A stretch of DNA of 49,138 nucleotides from Cyanosarcina radialis HA8281-LM2. GTDB taxonomy: Bacteria > Cyanobacteriota > Cyanobacteriia > Cyanobacteriales > CCAP-1448. Numbering within the stretch: position 1 is the first letter of the stretch; every line of letters starts with the position of its first letter. This document shows positions 23,739 to 32,002 of the stretch, piece by piece. Location of the stretch: the NCBI GenBank assembly GCA_019359615.1, contig JAHHHA010000044.1:1-49138 (forward strand). Direction: 5' to 3'. The notes beneath the pieces are model-generated. The model saw only the letters and a program-made list of their open reading frames with translations, was not told the DNA's origin and ran no database searches. The position numbers and the translations under genes are program-made.

Positions 23739-23990
23739 ATGAAGAAGAAAAAACTGCTTGAAAAAGTCTTGTTAGGGTCAAAGAATATTCAATTTGATGA
23801 GATGGTTTCATTGATAGAAGCTTTTGGCTTCACATTAGCTCGCGTTAGTGGTAGTCACCATATCTTCAAACACCCAGATGTCGTCGATCTCGTAAACATC
23901 CAAAACCGCAAAGGGAAAGCTCAACCTTATCAGATACGTCAGTTTTTGGCTTTGGTTGAAGAAAACAATCTTAAATTAGAGGAAGAGTAA
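23739..23990 (+). CDS. hicA: HicA-type mRNA interferase toxin
   Basis: The 83-aa protein contains the HicA dsRNA-binding-like fold: EMVSLIEAFGFTLARVSGSHHIFKHPD, with the catalytic His in the GSHHIF motif, and the NIQNRKGKAQPYQIRQFLALVEE end. HicA cleaves mRNA when free of its antitoxin. It overlaps the hicB start by one base (TAATG), so the two genes are translationally coupled. Toxin-first order is usual for hicAB. It lies in a block of accessory genes. Confidence 0.92.
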   Translation: MKKKKLLEKVLLGSKNIQFDEMVSLIEAFGFTLARVSGSHHIFKHPDVVDLVNIQNRKGKAQPYQIRQFLALVEENNLKLEEE

Positions 23991-24217
23991 TGAAAGATTA
24001 TCACATTAATATTTTTTATAGTGAAGAAGATGGGCTGTATATTGCTGATATTCCCGATCTTAAGTATTGCTCTGCTGCTGGTGATACACCAGAAGAAGCA
24101 CTGCAAGAAGTGCTGGTAGCGAAACAAGCATGGTTAGAAACAACAAAACTTGAAGGAAGACTAGCTCCAATTCCTAAGTATAAGCCTGCGATCTATCAAA
24201 CTGTTGCCCGATCGTAG
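23990..24217 (+). CDS. hicB: HicB-type antitoxin
   Basis: The 75-aa protein has the partial RNase H-like HicB fold: YHINIFYSEEDGLYIADIPDLKYCSAAGDTPEEALQEVLVAKQAWLE. It neutralises HicA. The C-terminal DNA-binding domain (HTH or RHH) seen in longer HicB proteins is absent; only IPKYKPAIYQTVARS follows. Autoregulation would therefore need another factor or does not occur. Confidence 0.9.
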   Translation: MKDYHINIFYSEEDGLYIADIPDLKYCSAAGDTPEEALQEVLVAKQAWLETTKLEGRLAPIPKYKPAIYQTVARS

Positions 24218-24357
24218 TGCCTAACAAGGTCTGGCAATGGAACGAAGCGTTACGCTGGCAGTTCTGCTTTAGCGCGATCCGATCGCTTCCTGGAAGTTTT
24301 TCGCCCCAGTTTTGCATACCGATCTGCTAAATTTGTTATTAAGTTTTACAATCCGGT

Positions 24358-24690
24358 ATGGAAGAAAAAGGATTAAGTATAAGAACAGCAGGTAATACAG
24401 AAATACCAGCATTATTAGCATTAAATGCTAAAGGATATAAATTGAAATTGGAGTATACAAAAATTGAGGATGAAAATGATTTATGGTATCCATATCTTCC
24501 TACCTGGCAAGCAGAGAAAGATAACTATAATTTTAGTGCAACAACTCCTGTTGAGCTATTAGGGTTGGTTTCTATGTGGGAAACGCGAGGAGACGACTGG
24601 AAAGCAGGAAATAAAGAACCAGATCTATATGACGAATTGGTTTCATCTGCCAAGATATTTGATTTTGATGGCAATGAGGTAGATGAATGA
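24358..24690 (+). CDS. Hypothetical protein, acidic
   Basis: This 110-aa acidic protein (MEEKGLSIRTAGNTEIPALLALNAKGYKL) has many Asp/Glu and Trp residues (WYPYLPTW, VSMWETRGDDWKAG). No family is recognised. The size, acidity and company of hicAB resemble small immunity-type proteins, but nothing in the sequence proves this. The intergenic DNA before it (24218-24357) contains no other gene. Confidence 0.5.
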   Translation: MEEKGLSIRTAGNTEIPALLALNAKGYKLKLEYTKIEDENDLWYPYLPTWQAEKDNYNFSATTPVELLGLVSMWETRGDDWKAGNKEPDLYDELVSSAKIFDFDGNEVDE

Positions 24691-24842
24691 ATTATTAAGT
24701 GCGATTGCCATCTTGTAGGGTGCGTTGTAGCCGCAAACGCACCGCGCTCTTTGTTTCGCATTGGTTGTACGATAAATAAATCTAAGACTCGTCAGGCAAA
24801 TTCTTAGGTAAGACTGATGCCAGTGGAAGAGGTCTATCGCCA

Positions 24843-25649
24843 ATGAGTAATGGAACAGTAATTCGCAAAAATATTGAAAGTCTTGATGAGGAAGAACTTA
24901 CTCAGCTACGGTTGGGTTATGCCAGGATGCAAGCGATTTCAGATAATCGTGGCTTTAACTACATTGCTGGGTTCCATGGCGTTCCAGACTTTTATTGTCA
25001 CAATAACGAAGCATTGTTTTTGCCTTGGCATCGTGCCTATGTATATCACTTCGAGCAATATTTGCAAGATCGGGTTGAGGGACTAGCGGTACCTTGGTGG
25101 GATTGGACTGCCAATAATAATCTACCTCAAGCTTTTAGTTCTGCCACTACGCCAACAGGCGATCCCAATCCTCTATTTAAATCTAGAATTAGAGCGCCGC
25201 TGGCTACTCCACCGATCGATCGAGATACCCTGCGATTTCCTGGAAGAACCTCTCAACCGCTAAACTTGCCCGCTCCTAGAGATGTAGCAGCATTATTAGA
25301 TATTACAGATTACGCTCAGTTTTCCGACAGGTTCAATTTTGGGATTCACGGACGGGTTCATATATGGACTGGCGGATCGGGAATCGATCCAACTACTGGC
25401 GCTAGGGTATCGGGAGATATGGCGCAAGTTGACTTTGCTGCTTACGATCCGATCTTTTTTTCCCACCATTGTATGTGCGATCGCATCTGGTACTTATGGC
25501 AGTTGCAACACGGAATTACCAACATCCCCACCGAGCTTTTGAACCGGCCTCTACCTCCCTTTAATCTGACGGTAGCTGACGTGCTGGATATCAGTCAACT
25601 TGGCTATGATTATGCTATCGATCGCATTACCATTACAGTAGAGGGTTAG
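24843..25649 (+). CDS. Tyrosinase/polyphenol oxidase (type-3 copper protein)
   Basis: The 268-aa protein has both copper sites of the tyrosinase domain. CuA is marked by AGFHGVPDFYCHN and ALFLPWHRAYVYHFEQYL; CuB by FGIHGRVHIW (His-x3-His) and DPIFFSHHCMCDRIWYLWQ. VPWWDWT and the DF(A)AYDPIFF segment are conserved family features. Such enzymes oxidise mono- or diphenols to quinones. No signal peptide is present, so it is cytoplasmic or exported with a partner. The C-terminal shielding domain found in many plant and fungal polyphenol oxidases is missing; a domain of that kind seems to be encoded by the next gene, only 2 bp downstream. Tyrosinases are uncommon in cyanobacteria, and transfer is likely. 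Confidence 0.85.
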   Translation: MSNGTVIRKNIESLDEEELTQLRLGYARMQAISDNRGFNYIAGFHGVPDFYCHNNEALFLPWHRAYVYHFEQYLQDRVEGLAVPWWDWTANNNLPQAFSSATTPTGDPNPLFKSRIRAPLATPPIDRDTLRFPGRTSQPLNLPAPRDVAALLDITDYAQFSDRFNFGIHGRVHIWTGGSGIDPTTGARVSGDMAQVDFAAYDPIFFSHHCMCDRIWYLWQLQHGITNIPTELLNRPLPPFNLTVADVLDISQLGYDYAIDRITITVEG

Positions 25650-25651
25650 GT

Positions 25652-26185
25652 ATGGCTGCTAAATTTATCTCCCCATTAATTACTCTGAAAGATAGCTATC
25701 GAACTACTCCTTTCTATCGAGCAGATATTATTTTTGAAGGTGTCGATCGCTCTGGGATTTCTTATGAAGGTCGCGTGTTCTTAAACAATCCCAATGCCGA
25801 TGAAAACACACCAACTACTTTAGAAAATGGCTATGCTGACTCTTTTTACGTTTTCGGACATGGAGGATGCTTTGGAGATCCGGGTCATTGCGATTTAAGA
25901 GTCGGATCTCGACCGTACGATCGGCGATCGCAGCACCCTCTGACACCGCTTAACATCAGGGTAACGGCAACCGATGCGATCGAGCAAATACTCCAAAATG
26001 GTAACGATCTCACCGTAACTGTAGTGCCCGTCGTTCATGCTCCTGACGATCGATTAGAAATGGATCGCTGTCTCAAATTCAAAAAGTTTAATCTTGAGAT
26101 TTACGATCTGCCAGATGGGATCGGAAGATCGAGTCGATCGAGCGAGCCAGAAATCCTGGGGCAGCAAACATTCTCGAACGTTTAA
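25652..26185 (+). CDS. Tyrosinase partner protein (C-terminal beta-sandwich domain-like)
   Basis: The 177-aa protein starts 2 bp after the tyrosinase stop and is surely co-transcribed. It is beta-rich: FYRADIIFEGVDRSGISYEGRVFLNNPNADENTP, SFYVFGHGGCFGDPGHCDL, LNIRVTATDAIEQIL, DLTVTVVPV. The pattern of a strand with VFLN/NPNA followed by an F(G)HGGC turn and a NIRVTATDAI helix resembles the C-terminal domain of polyphenol oxidases and hemocyanin-like proteins. A Gly-Cys-x6-His-Cys cluster could bind copper or form a disulfide. Role inferred: cap, chaperone or copper carrier of the tyrosinase. Confidence 0.55.
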   Translation: MAAKFISPLITLKDSYRTTPFYRADIIFEGVDRSGISYEGRVFLNNPNADENTPTTLENGYADSFYVFGHGGCFGDPGHCDLRVGSRPYDRRSQHPLTPLNIRVTATDAIEQILQNGNDLTVTVVPVVHAPDDRLEMDRCLKFKKFNLEIYDLPDGIGRSSRSSEPEILGQQTFSNV

Positions 26186-26272
26186 ACAGGTTTAAACACG
26201 AACAACCAAGCAGTGGGAAGATATTAGTCTGGAGGCAATTAACTCCGAACTCCTGTCCTCCGAACTAAAAAT

Positions 26273-27424
26273 ATGTGGCATCGAATAGCTGACTGGTTAG
26301 AGACTCGCTGGGTAACTCCAGCTTATGCAGGTTGGTTATTAGGAGGAGTTGCGATCTGTTTTTTTGCTGCCGCCACTAACACCATGGCAGGCTGGCTGTA
26401 CGTCATCAGCGGGATTATTTTTGCCCTGCTAGGATTGGCTGCAGTTCTCCCGGCTCGATCGCTCAGATCTATTGCCATCGAACGACTGCCGATTCAGCCC
26501 GTCAGCGTCGGCGATAGGTTGACCGTGGAACTAGAAATTGCTAACCCTACCAAACAGCCTAAAACCCTACTGCAAGTGCAAGACGTGCTGGCTTACGTTT
26601 TGGGAGCGCCCGTCCAGACCGCAGTAGAAACCATTCCCCCGCAAGGGGTGCATCGTTGGGTTTACTATTACCCTACCCAACAGCGGGGAGTCTATCGCTG
26701 GCAGACCGTGCAGTTGAGAACGGCTGCCCCTCTAGGACTATTTTGGTGTCGCCGAGTGCGACCAGTACCAGCATTAGCGATCGTCTATCCTACAGTTTTA
26801 CCCCTGACTGCTTGCCCGTTAATCGATCGCCTGGGACAGGACGAGAATGCCCCTTTCTACAGTATGGCTCGCCAAGCCCACGCCGCTACCGAGGGCATTA
26901 CCAGAGCCTTGCGCCCCTACCGCGTGGGAGATCCGACGCGCTTGATTCATTGGCGCACTAGCGCCCGCTACGGCGAATTTAAGGTGCGAGAGTTAGAGGT
27001 TTTCACCGGAGGTCAAGAAGTAATTATCGGCCTCGATAGCGCTGCTAGCTGGCAGCATGAAGATTTTGAACGGGCGGTAATTGCGGCTGCTTCTCTTTAC
27101 TTTTATGCCGCCCGCTGCCAACTCAACGTCAAACTCTGGACGGCTGGAACGGGTCTGTTATGGGGCGATCGCGTGGTGTTAGAAGCCTTAGCGGCCGTCA
27201 GCGCCAACGAAGATCCACCAACCGAATCTCTCCCCAGCTTGCCGTTAATCTGGCTGACGCAAAATCCAGTAACTCTCAATACCCTAACTCCTGGTAGCCG
27301 TTGGTTGCTCTGGCCGCCTGGAGATTCATCTGAAAGTCGATCGCCCATCAACCAAAATTTACCAGGAATCGAGATCGATCCCCAACAGCCTTTAGAGGAA
27401 CAACTGATGCGATCGCTCCGTTAA
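26273..27424 (+). CDS. DUF58 domain membrane protein
   Basis: The 383-aa protein has two adjacent N-terminal membrane helices (about 15-60: AGWLLGGVAICFFAAAT and GWLYVISGIIFALLGLAAVLPA), a beta-rich extracytoplasmic-like section, and the DUF58 segment EGITRALRPYRVGDPTRLIHWRTSARYGEFKVRELE (about 210-245), in which DPTRLIHW is diagnostic. A vWA-like part follows (VIIGLDSAAS). DUF58 proteins usually accompany MoxR ATPases and transglutaminase-like proteins in membrane-protein assembly modules; no MoxR gene is adjacent here. Confidence 0.85.
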   Translation: MWHRIADWLETRWVTPAYAGWLLGGVAICFFAAATNTMAGWLYVISGIIFALLGLAAVLPARSLRSIAIERLPIQPVSVGDRLTVELEIANPTKQPKTLLQVQDVLAYVLGAPVQTAVETIPPQGVHRWVYYYPTQQRGVYRWQTVQLRTAAPLGLFWCRRVRPVPALAIVYPTVLPLTACPLIDRLGQDENAPFYSMARQAHAATEGITRALRPYRVGDPTRLIHWRTSARYGEFKVRELEVFTGGQEVIIGLDSAASWQHEDFERAVIAAASLYFYAARCQLNVKLWTAGTGLLWGDRVVLEALAAVSANEDPPTESLPSLPLIWLTQNPVTLNTLTPGSRWLLWPPGDSSESRSPINQNLPGIEIDPQQPLEEQLMRSLR

Positions 27425-27483
27425 CCTTTAATTGGATGCACTGCTTCAATGTGGCGATCGCTTAAATTATTTGAACTGTCAGG

Positions 27484-27942
27484 ATGGAGTTAAGAAAGTA
27501 TAAACCAGAAGACTGGGATGCAATAGCAGCGATTCACGATCGCGCCAGGTTAGACGAACTCAGATTGTCCGTTGGAGTTGAGGCGTTTCTTTCCCTGGCT
27601 GAGACGGCTGAAAATGAGGGATTGTTTGACGGAGAGGTGTGGGTAGCCTGCGATGGTGCAACCGTCTTGGGATTTGTCGCTTTTGCTGACGATGAAGTGA
27701 CTTGGCTGTATGTATCTCCGGAGCGCTATCGAAGTGGGATTGGTCGAACCTTATTGCGACAAGCAATCGATCGCTGCGGTTCGGTCGTACATACCTCCGT
27801 CCTGAGCGGTAACGACGTAGCTCTACATCTCTATCTGAGCGAGGGATTTGCGATCGTCGAAACCAAAACTGGAAAACTTAATGGCAACGAACAATTTTCT
27901 GCCACCGGGCACATTCTTCGACTCGACAAAAAGGAATTGTAA
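27484..27942 (+). CDS. GNAT family N-acetyltransferase
   Basis: The 152-aa protein has the GNAT fold: start MELRKYKPEDWDAIAAIHDRAR, the central strand VWVACDGATVLGFVAF, and the acetyl-CoA pyrophosphate loop VSPERYRSGIGRTLLRQAI (R-x2-G-x-G type). SVLSGNDVALHLYLSEGFAIVE supplies the C-terminal conserved Asn and Tyr region. The acceptor substrate cannot be told. It is a single gene between DUF58 and ubiX. Confidence 0.85.
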   Translation: MELRKYKPEDWDAIAAIHDRARLDELRLSVGVEAFLSLAETAENEGLFDGEVWVACDGATVLGFVAFADDEVTWLYVSPERYRSGIGRTLLRQAIDRCGSVVHTSVLSGNDVALHLYLSEGFAIVETKTGKLNGNEQFSATGHILRLDKKEL

Positions 27943-28040
27943 GATCTTGAGGCTGTAGACTCGAAGTAGCTACCGATTTTGACATTTATGCTCGCACTGT
28001 CTTTTAGTTGCTTTTCGATCGCTGCCAATATTAAATCCAG

Positions 28041-28099
28041 CCCTCACCCCGCCTCCGGCCCCCCTCTCCCAAGCTTGGGAGAGGGGCTGGGGGTGAGGG
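28041..28099. repeat. Nested palindromic repeat around CCCAAGCTTGGG
   Basis: CCCTCACCCC (28041-28050) and GGGGGTGAGGG (28089-28099) enclose a 26-bp perfect palindrome CCCCTCTCCCAAG + complement (28061-28086). A shorter copy of the same family occurs at 41087-41124 after katG. It lies upstream of ubiX and could form a strong hairpin in RNA. Confidence 0.85.
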
Positions 28100-28138
28100 A
28101 AAATCAAGTCATGCCGAACGGATTTAGTCTGAGGTGGC

Positions 28139-28747
28139 ATGACTAGACCTTTAATTGTTGGCGTTACTGGTGCTTCGGGTTTAATCTATGCAGTTCGAGC
28201 CTTAAAATTTCTGTTAGAGAGCGATCGCGCCATTGAGTTAGTTGCTTCTAAATCGACCTACATGGTTTGGCAGGCAGAGAACGACATTAATATGCCAGCC
28301 GAACCCGACAAACAGGAATTATTTTGGCGAGAGCAAGCTGGAGTTCCAACTTTAGGCAAACTTCGCTGTCATCGCTGGAGCGATGTCGGGGCGAACATTG
28401 CCAGCGGCTCTTTCCGCACCGAAGGGATGATAATTATTCCTTGTAGCATGAGTACGGTAGCCAAACTAGCTGCTGGGTTGAGTTCGGATCTCCTGGAACG
28501 CGCTGCCGACGTTCAACTCAAAGAAGGGCGTAAACTGGTAATTGTCCCCCGCGAAACCCCTTTTAGTCTGATTCACCTCCGCAACTTAACGTCTCTTGCC
28601 GAAGCCGGGGCTGGCATCGTCCCAGCAATTCCCGCTTGGTATCACCACCCTCAAACTATTGAAGATTTAGTCGATTTTGTCATCGCCCGCGCTTTAGATC
28701 GTTTAGATATCGACTGCATTCCCATCCAAAGATGGCAAGGGGGATAG
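28139..28747 (+). CDS. ubiX: Flavin prenyltransferase UbiX
   Basis: The 202-aa protein makes prenylated FMN, the cofactor of UbiD-type decarboxylases used in quinone synthesis. Family motifs are GVTGASGLIYAVRAL (FMN loop), SGSFRTEGMIIIPCSMSTVAKLAAG (Ser in IIPCSMST) and LVIVPRETPFSLIHLRNL (prenyl phosphate Arg and Glu). The length is normal. It acts in the cytoplasm; ubiD is not in the window. An octamer repeat array follows its stop. Confidence 0.95.
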   Translation: MTRPLIVGVTGASGLIYAVRALKFLLESDRAIELVASKSTYMVWQAENDINMPAEPDKQELFWREQAGVPTLGKLRCHRWSDVGANIASGSFRTEGMIIIPCSMSTVAKLAAGLSSDLLERAADVQLKEGRKLVIVPRETPFSLIHLRNLTSLAEAGAGIVPAIPAWYHHPQTIEDLVDFVIARALDRLDIDCIPIQRWQGG

Positions 28748-28782
28748 GGAGATGGGGAGATGGGGAGATGGGGAGATGGGGA
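28747..28782. repeat. Octamer tandem repeat GGGGAGAT
   Basis: There are about four and a half copies of an 8-bp purine-rich unit GGGGAGAT between ubiX and the HMGL-type aldolase gene. It is the same kind of low-complexity array as at 12577-12672 (complement CCCCATCT with a shifted unit). Further downstream (28860-28890 and 29755-29785) are TGAACTTC-type heptamer-like repeats. Confidence 0.8.
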
Positions 28783-28907
28783 GCAGCCCTTCGACAACGC
28801 TCAGGGCAAGAGGAGCAGAGGAGCAGAGGGGAATTTTTAACTCAACACTCAACACTTCTCACATATTCAACTCCTGAACTTCTGAACTTCTGTATTCTGG
28901 TTAAACC

Positions 28908-29741
28908 ATGGGTCGAAATGAAAACATAATTATTTTTGATACAACTCTTCGAGATGGCGAATTGATGCCAGGTGTAAAATTTAACATTGAGGAAAAAATT
29001 GAAATTGCTCGACTTTTAGAAGCAATTGGGATCGATGTTATTGAAGTCAGCTATCCAGGAAATTCTGCTAAAGATTTTGATGAAATAGTAGCCGTATCTC
29101 AAACGATCGAGCGATCGACTATCTGCGGTTTAGCCAGTTCCAATCCCAATGAGATTTTGCAGGTTGCCGAAGGAATAAAATCGGCCCCAAGGGGGAGGAT
29201 TCATACTTACACTCCGGTTAGACTCAAAGATCGATCCAGGCAGGAGCGAGAGCGAGTAAGTTCAGAAATCGCCGAGAGCGTGTTGGTGGCCAGAAACTAT
29301 TGCCCCGATGTAGAATGGAGTGCCTTTGATGCGACTAGAAGCGAGCCGGATTTTTTGTGTCGGGCAGTAGAGGTAGCGATCGCTAGCGGTGCGACTACAA
29401 TAAATATTCCTGATAGTATGGGATTAGCCACCCCTACGGAATTTTCCGGGCTAATTCAAATGTTATTCAATCGAGTCCCTAATATCGATCGCGCTGTTGT
29501 CTCCGTCCACTGTCATGACGATCTGAGCATGGCGGTAGATAATTCGATCGCTGCTTTAACCTCTGGAGTTAGGCAAATTGAATGTGCGATTAACGGTTTA
29601 GGAGCAAGAAAAGGCAATGCCGATTTAGAAAAAATTGTCACTCAAATCGGCGCTAACAAAACTTATCGAACTGCAATCGAACCTGCTTTAATTAGTAAGG
29701 TTTCAAAACTAGTAGATCGAATTGCAAAAACTAAACTGTAA
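28908..29741 (+). CDS. HMGL-like aldolase/2-isopropylmalate synthase-type catalytic domain
   Basis: This 277-aa protein is a TIM barrel of the LeuA/homocitrate synthase family. The acyl-CoA condensing motif FDTTLRDGELMPGV (metal Asp and base Arg) opens the chain. ISSGATTINIPDSMGLATP-like and VSVHCHDDLSMAVDNSIAAL (metal His pair) are conserved, as is the C-terminal GLGARKGNADLEKI. Full LeuA is about 530 aa with a linker and regulatory LeuA dimer domain; this protein stops after the barrel, so it lacks leucine feedback. The usual GER(A/T)GN motif reads GARKGN. It may use another 2-oxo acid; homologues occur in cyanobacterial secondary metabolism. Confidence 0.75.
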   Translation: MGRNENIIIFDTTLRDGELMPGVKFNIEEKIEIARLLEAIGIDVIEVSYPGNSAKDFDEIVAVSQTIERSTICGLASSNPNEILQVAEGIKSAPRGRIHTYTPVRLKDRSRQERERVSSEIAESVLVARNYCPDVEWSAFDATRSEPDFLCRAVEVAIASGATTINIPDSMGLATPTEFSGLIQMLFNRVPNIDRAVVSVHCHDDLSMAVDNSIAALTSGVRQIECAINGLGARKGNADLEKIVTQIGANKTYRTAIEPALISKVSKLVDRIAKTKL

Positions 29742-29792
29742 ACCATATCGTTCTATCTTCTGAACTTCTGAACTCTTGTATTCTTATTAATA

Positions 29793-30503
29793 ATGCCTGG
29801 ACTAATTTCACTGTTATTGTTGGTTTTAGCGATCGTAGCTCTATTAGCTGTCTTCAATTGGTCGATCGCTTTGCCAATTGTATTTGCAGGCATGAAAACT
29901 CAGGCATTGCCAGTAGGATTGTGGATAGGATTGAGTATCTCGGCTGGATTTTGCACCAGTCTGCTTTTACAATTTCTCAACTACCTGCAAAGCCGCTCTT
30001 TAACAACACGAGTCAGCCAGGGGCGAGAAGAACCGATACGATATCGTCAACAAACAAGCGCTCGCCGACAAAAACAAAATTATACGCCCCCAGCGGATGA
30101 AAATAGCAATAATGATGATGAATCTGATTGGGAAACTGCTAGCGATAACGAGGAAGACTGGGATTTTGAAGAGGAAGATGAAACCCCTAGCGATCGCGCA
30201 GCGTCTCCGGAAGAGAATCGCACGGCATCGTCAAAAGAAAGTTTCACCGATTATGAAGTCAGACAAACGCCGACGAGTAGTAACAATAGCGGTTCCTCTT
30301 ACTCATATAGTTACCGTCAGCCAGAAGATTCAAGCGTGGGAAAAACTGAATCAGTTTATGATGTCAACTATAGGGTAATTAATTCACCTTACGGACAAAG
30401 CGATCGCCAAGAACCAGTAGAAGAAAATGACGACGAAGATTGGGGATTTGAAGACGATGAGCTTGAAGATTTTGAAGGCGATCGAGGGCGCGATCGCCGT
30501 TAA
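29793..30503 (+). CDS. LapA-like membrane protein with acidic disordered tail
   Basis: The 236-aa protein has two N-terminal transmembrane helices (about 1-60: LISLLLLVLAIVALLAVFNW and LWIGLSISAGFCTSLLLQF) that match the LapA/DUF1049-like membrane hairpin. A long disordered cytoplasmic tail rich in Asp, Glu and Ser follows. The tail contains two related acidic-aromatic motifs, EEDWDFEEEDE (about 125) and DEDWGFEDDELEDF (about 215). Such repeated short motifs could dock a partner protein. Proteins of this type are widespread in cyanobacteria and have no known function. The gene lies 24 bp upstream of Uma2. Confidence 0.6.
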   Translation: MPGLISLLLLVLAIVALLAVFNWSIALPIVFAGMKTQALPVGLWIGLSISAGFCTSLLLQFLNYLQSRSLTTRVSQGREEPIRYRQQTSARRQKQNYTPPADENSNNDDESDWETASDNEEDWDFEEEDETPSDRAASPEENRTASSKESFTDYEVRQTPTSSNNSGSSYSYSYRQPEDSSVGKTESVYDVNYRVINSPYGQSDRQEPVEENDDEDWGFEDDELEDFEGDRGRDRR

Positions 30504-30533
30504 TTTTTCTAGTTAATTGAGGAGATATAACCG

Positions 30534-31130
30534 ATGCAAACGTCTGAAAGACAGCGATATTACTCTCCAGAAGAGTATCTAGAATTAGAGGAAGCTGCTG
30601 ACTATAAAAGTGAGTATATTGATGGTAAGATGGTTTCCATGACAGGTGGAACAACAAATCACAATCAGATAGCATTGAACTTCGGTACGGAATTAAATTT
30701 TGCTTTCAAACAGCAAGACTATCGAATATTTATGCTTGATGTGCGTCTGTGGATACCAAAAAAACGCATCTTCACTTATCCCGATGTGATGATAGTAGTA
30801 GGCGAGCCAGAATATTACAACAATCGCAGCGATACAATTACCAATCCTCAAGTAATCATCGAAGTTTTGTCAAAATCGACTAAAGGTTACGACCGAGAGG
30901 AAAAATTTGAAGCTTACCGCACGATTACCACGTTCCAAGAATATATTCTTATCGACCAAACTAGAATTCATATCGAGCAATTTTCTAAAACTGCAAATAA
31001 GCAATGGTCGTTGCGAGAATATGATGAAGAAGATGAAGCGATCGCTTTATCTTCAGTTTCCGTTCAAATGTCTATATTGGATGTTTATAACAAAGTGAAA
31101 TTTGAACCTTTAGATAGTAATGATAATTAG
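30534..31130 (+). CDS. Uma2 family (DUF820) putative endonuclease
   Basis: The 198-aa protein has the PD-(D/E)xK-like core of Uma2/DUF820: YSPEEYLELEEAADYKSEYIDGKMVSMTGG, FTYPDVMIVVGEPEYY (metal Asp) and NPQVIIEVLSKSTKGYDREEKFEAYRTI (Glu-Val-Leu-Ser with catalytic Glu and Lys). This family is hugely expanded in cyanobacteria and its biological role is unknown. AGGAG at 30520-30524 precedes the ATG. It is followed 9 bp later by aroK. Confidence 0.9.
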   Translation: MQTSERQRYYSPEEYLELEEAADYKSEYIDGKMVSMTGGTTNHNQIALNFGTELNFAFKQQDYRIFMLDVRLWIPKKRIFTYPDVMIVVGEPEYYNNRSDTITNPQVIIEVLSKSTKGYDREEKFEAYRTITTFQEYILIDQTRIHIEQFSKTANKQWSLREYDEEDEAIALSSVSVQMSILDVYNKVKFEPLDSNDN

Positions 31131-31139
31131 ATCGAGCAA

Positions 31140-31676
31140 ATGTTAAAAGGAATAAATCTATATTTAGTTGGGATGATGGGTTCTGGAAAGACAACTGTAG
31201 GGCAGTTGTTATCCCAACACCTCAGTTATCAATTTTTTGATACAGATGTTTTAATCGAACAGGTCGCAAAGCAAAGTATTAAAGATATTTTTGCCAATTC
31301 TGGTGAAGACTATTTTCGCCAATTAGAAAGCCAAGTATTAGCTGAAATTTCTGCCTATACTCACCTCACAATTGCTACTGGAGGCGGTATTATCGAACGG
31401 CGAGAGAACTGGAGTTATTTGCATCACGGTTTGATCGTGTGGTTAGATGTCCCTTTAGAAATCCTATTATCTCGATTAGCAACCGATACTACTCGTCCTT
31501 TGAAGTCAGAACTAGAAAGTCGATTAGAAAAACGCCAGCCGCTATACGCTCAAGCCGACTTGCGAATTACTACAGCCGAGGGTGACACCCCAGAAGCGAT
31601 CGCCGCGCGAGTCATCGAATCTATTCCCCAAGTGTTAAAATCCCCTGCGGTTCCGCCCTCTGAAGGATCTAATTAA
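31140..31676 (+). CDS. aroK: Shikimate kinase
   Basis: The 178-aa enzyme phosphorylates shikimate at O3 in aromatic amino acid synthesis. Walker A is GMMGSGKTTVG; the shikimate site is DTDVLIE and the FR..E segment of EDYFRQLESQVL; the conserved ATGGGII and the lid Arg (DTTRPL) are present. It has normal length and cytoplasmic location. It is preceded at 9 bp by a Uma2 gene, so the two may share a transcript. No other aro genes lie nearby. Confidence 0.95.
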   Translation: MLKGINLYLVGMMGSGKTTVGQLLSQHLSYQFFDTDVLIEQVAKQSIKDIFANSGEDYFRQLESQVLAEISAYTHLTIATGGGIIERRENWSYLHHGLIVWLDVPLEILLSRLATDTTRPLKSELESRLEKRQPLYAQADLRITTAEGDTPEAIAARVIESIPQVLKSPAVPPSEGSN

Positions 31677-32002
31677 TTAGCTAGAGTCATTTCGTGGGAC
31701 AGCCGGGACGGCTATCCCACAAGTGATGAATGGATTGCTATAGCTAACTTCAAGAAAGCTGAATACTGGCAACCTCTCCAGCATCGATCGATTGAGTGAA
31801 GTACATTCTTGTAGGATAGGCTTCCAGCCTGTCCCAGTGGGCGGGCGTTTTAAACATAAGCTCTCTCTTAGGAAAGGGATCGTCTCTCCTCCTTTAGTAG
31901 AAGATGAATAAGAATCTAGAAACTAACTTGTAATAAACACTCATTCTGGTGCAGAACTGAGGCGCTAAAGATTGCAGGAAATAGCGTCTTAGGGGAGGAT
32001 TC
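31677..32002. repeat. Intergenic region with two palindromic repeats
   Basis: GGGACAGCCGGGACGGCTATCCCAC (31697-31721) is a member of the GGGACAGCC palindrome family. A second diverged member, TTGTAGGATAGGCTTCCAGCCTGTCCCA, lies near 31810-31837 in the opposite orientation. No gene is seen. AGGGGAGGA (31991-31999) is the ribosome-binding site of the MBL gene. Confidence 0.6.
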
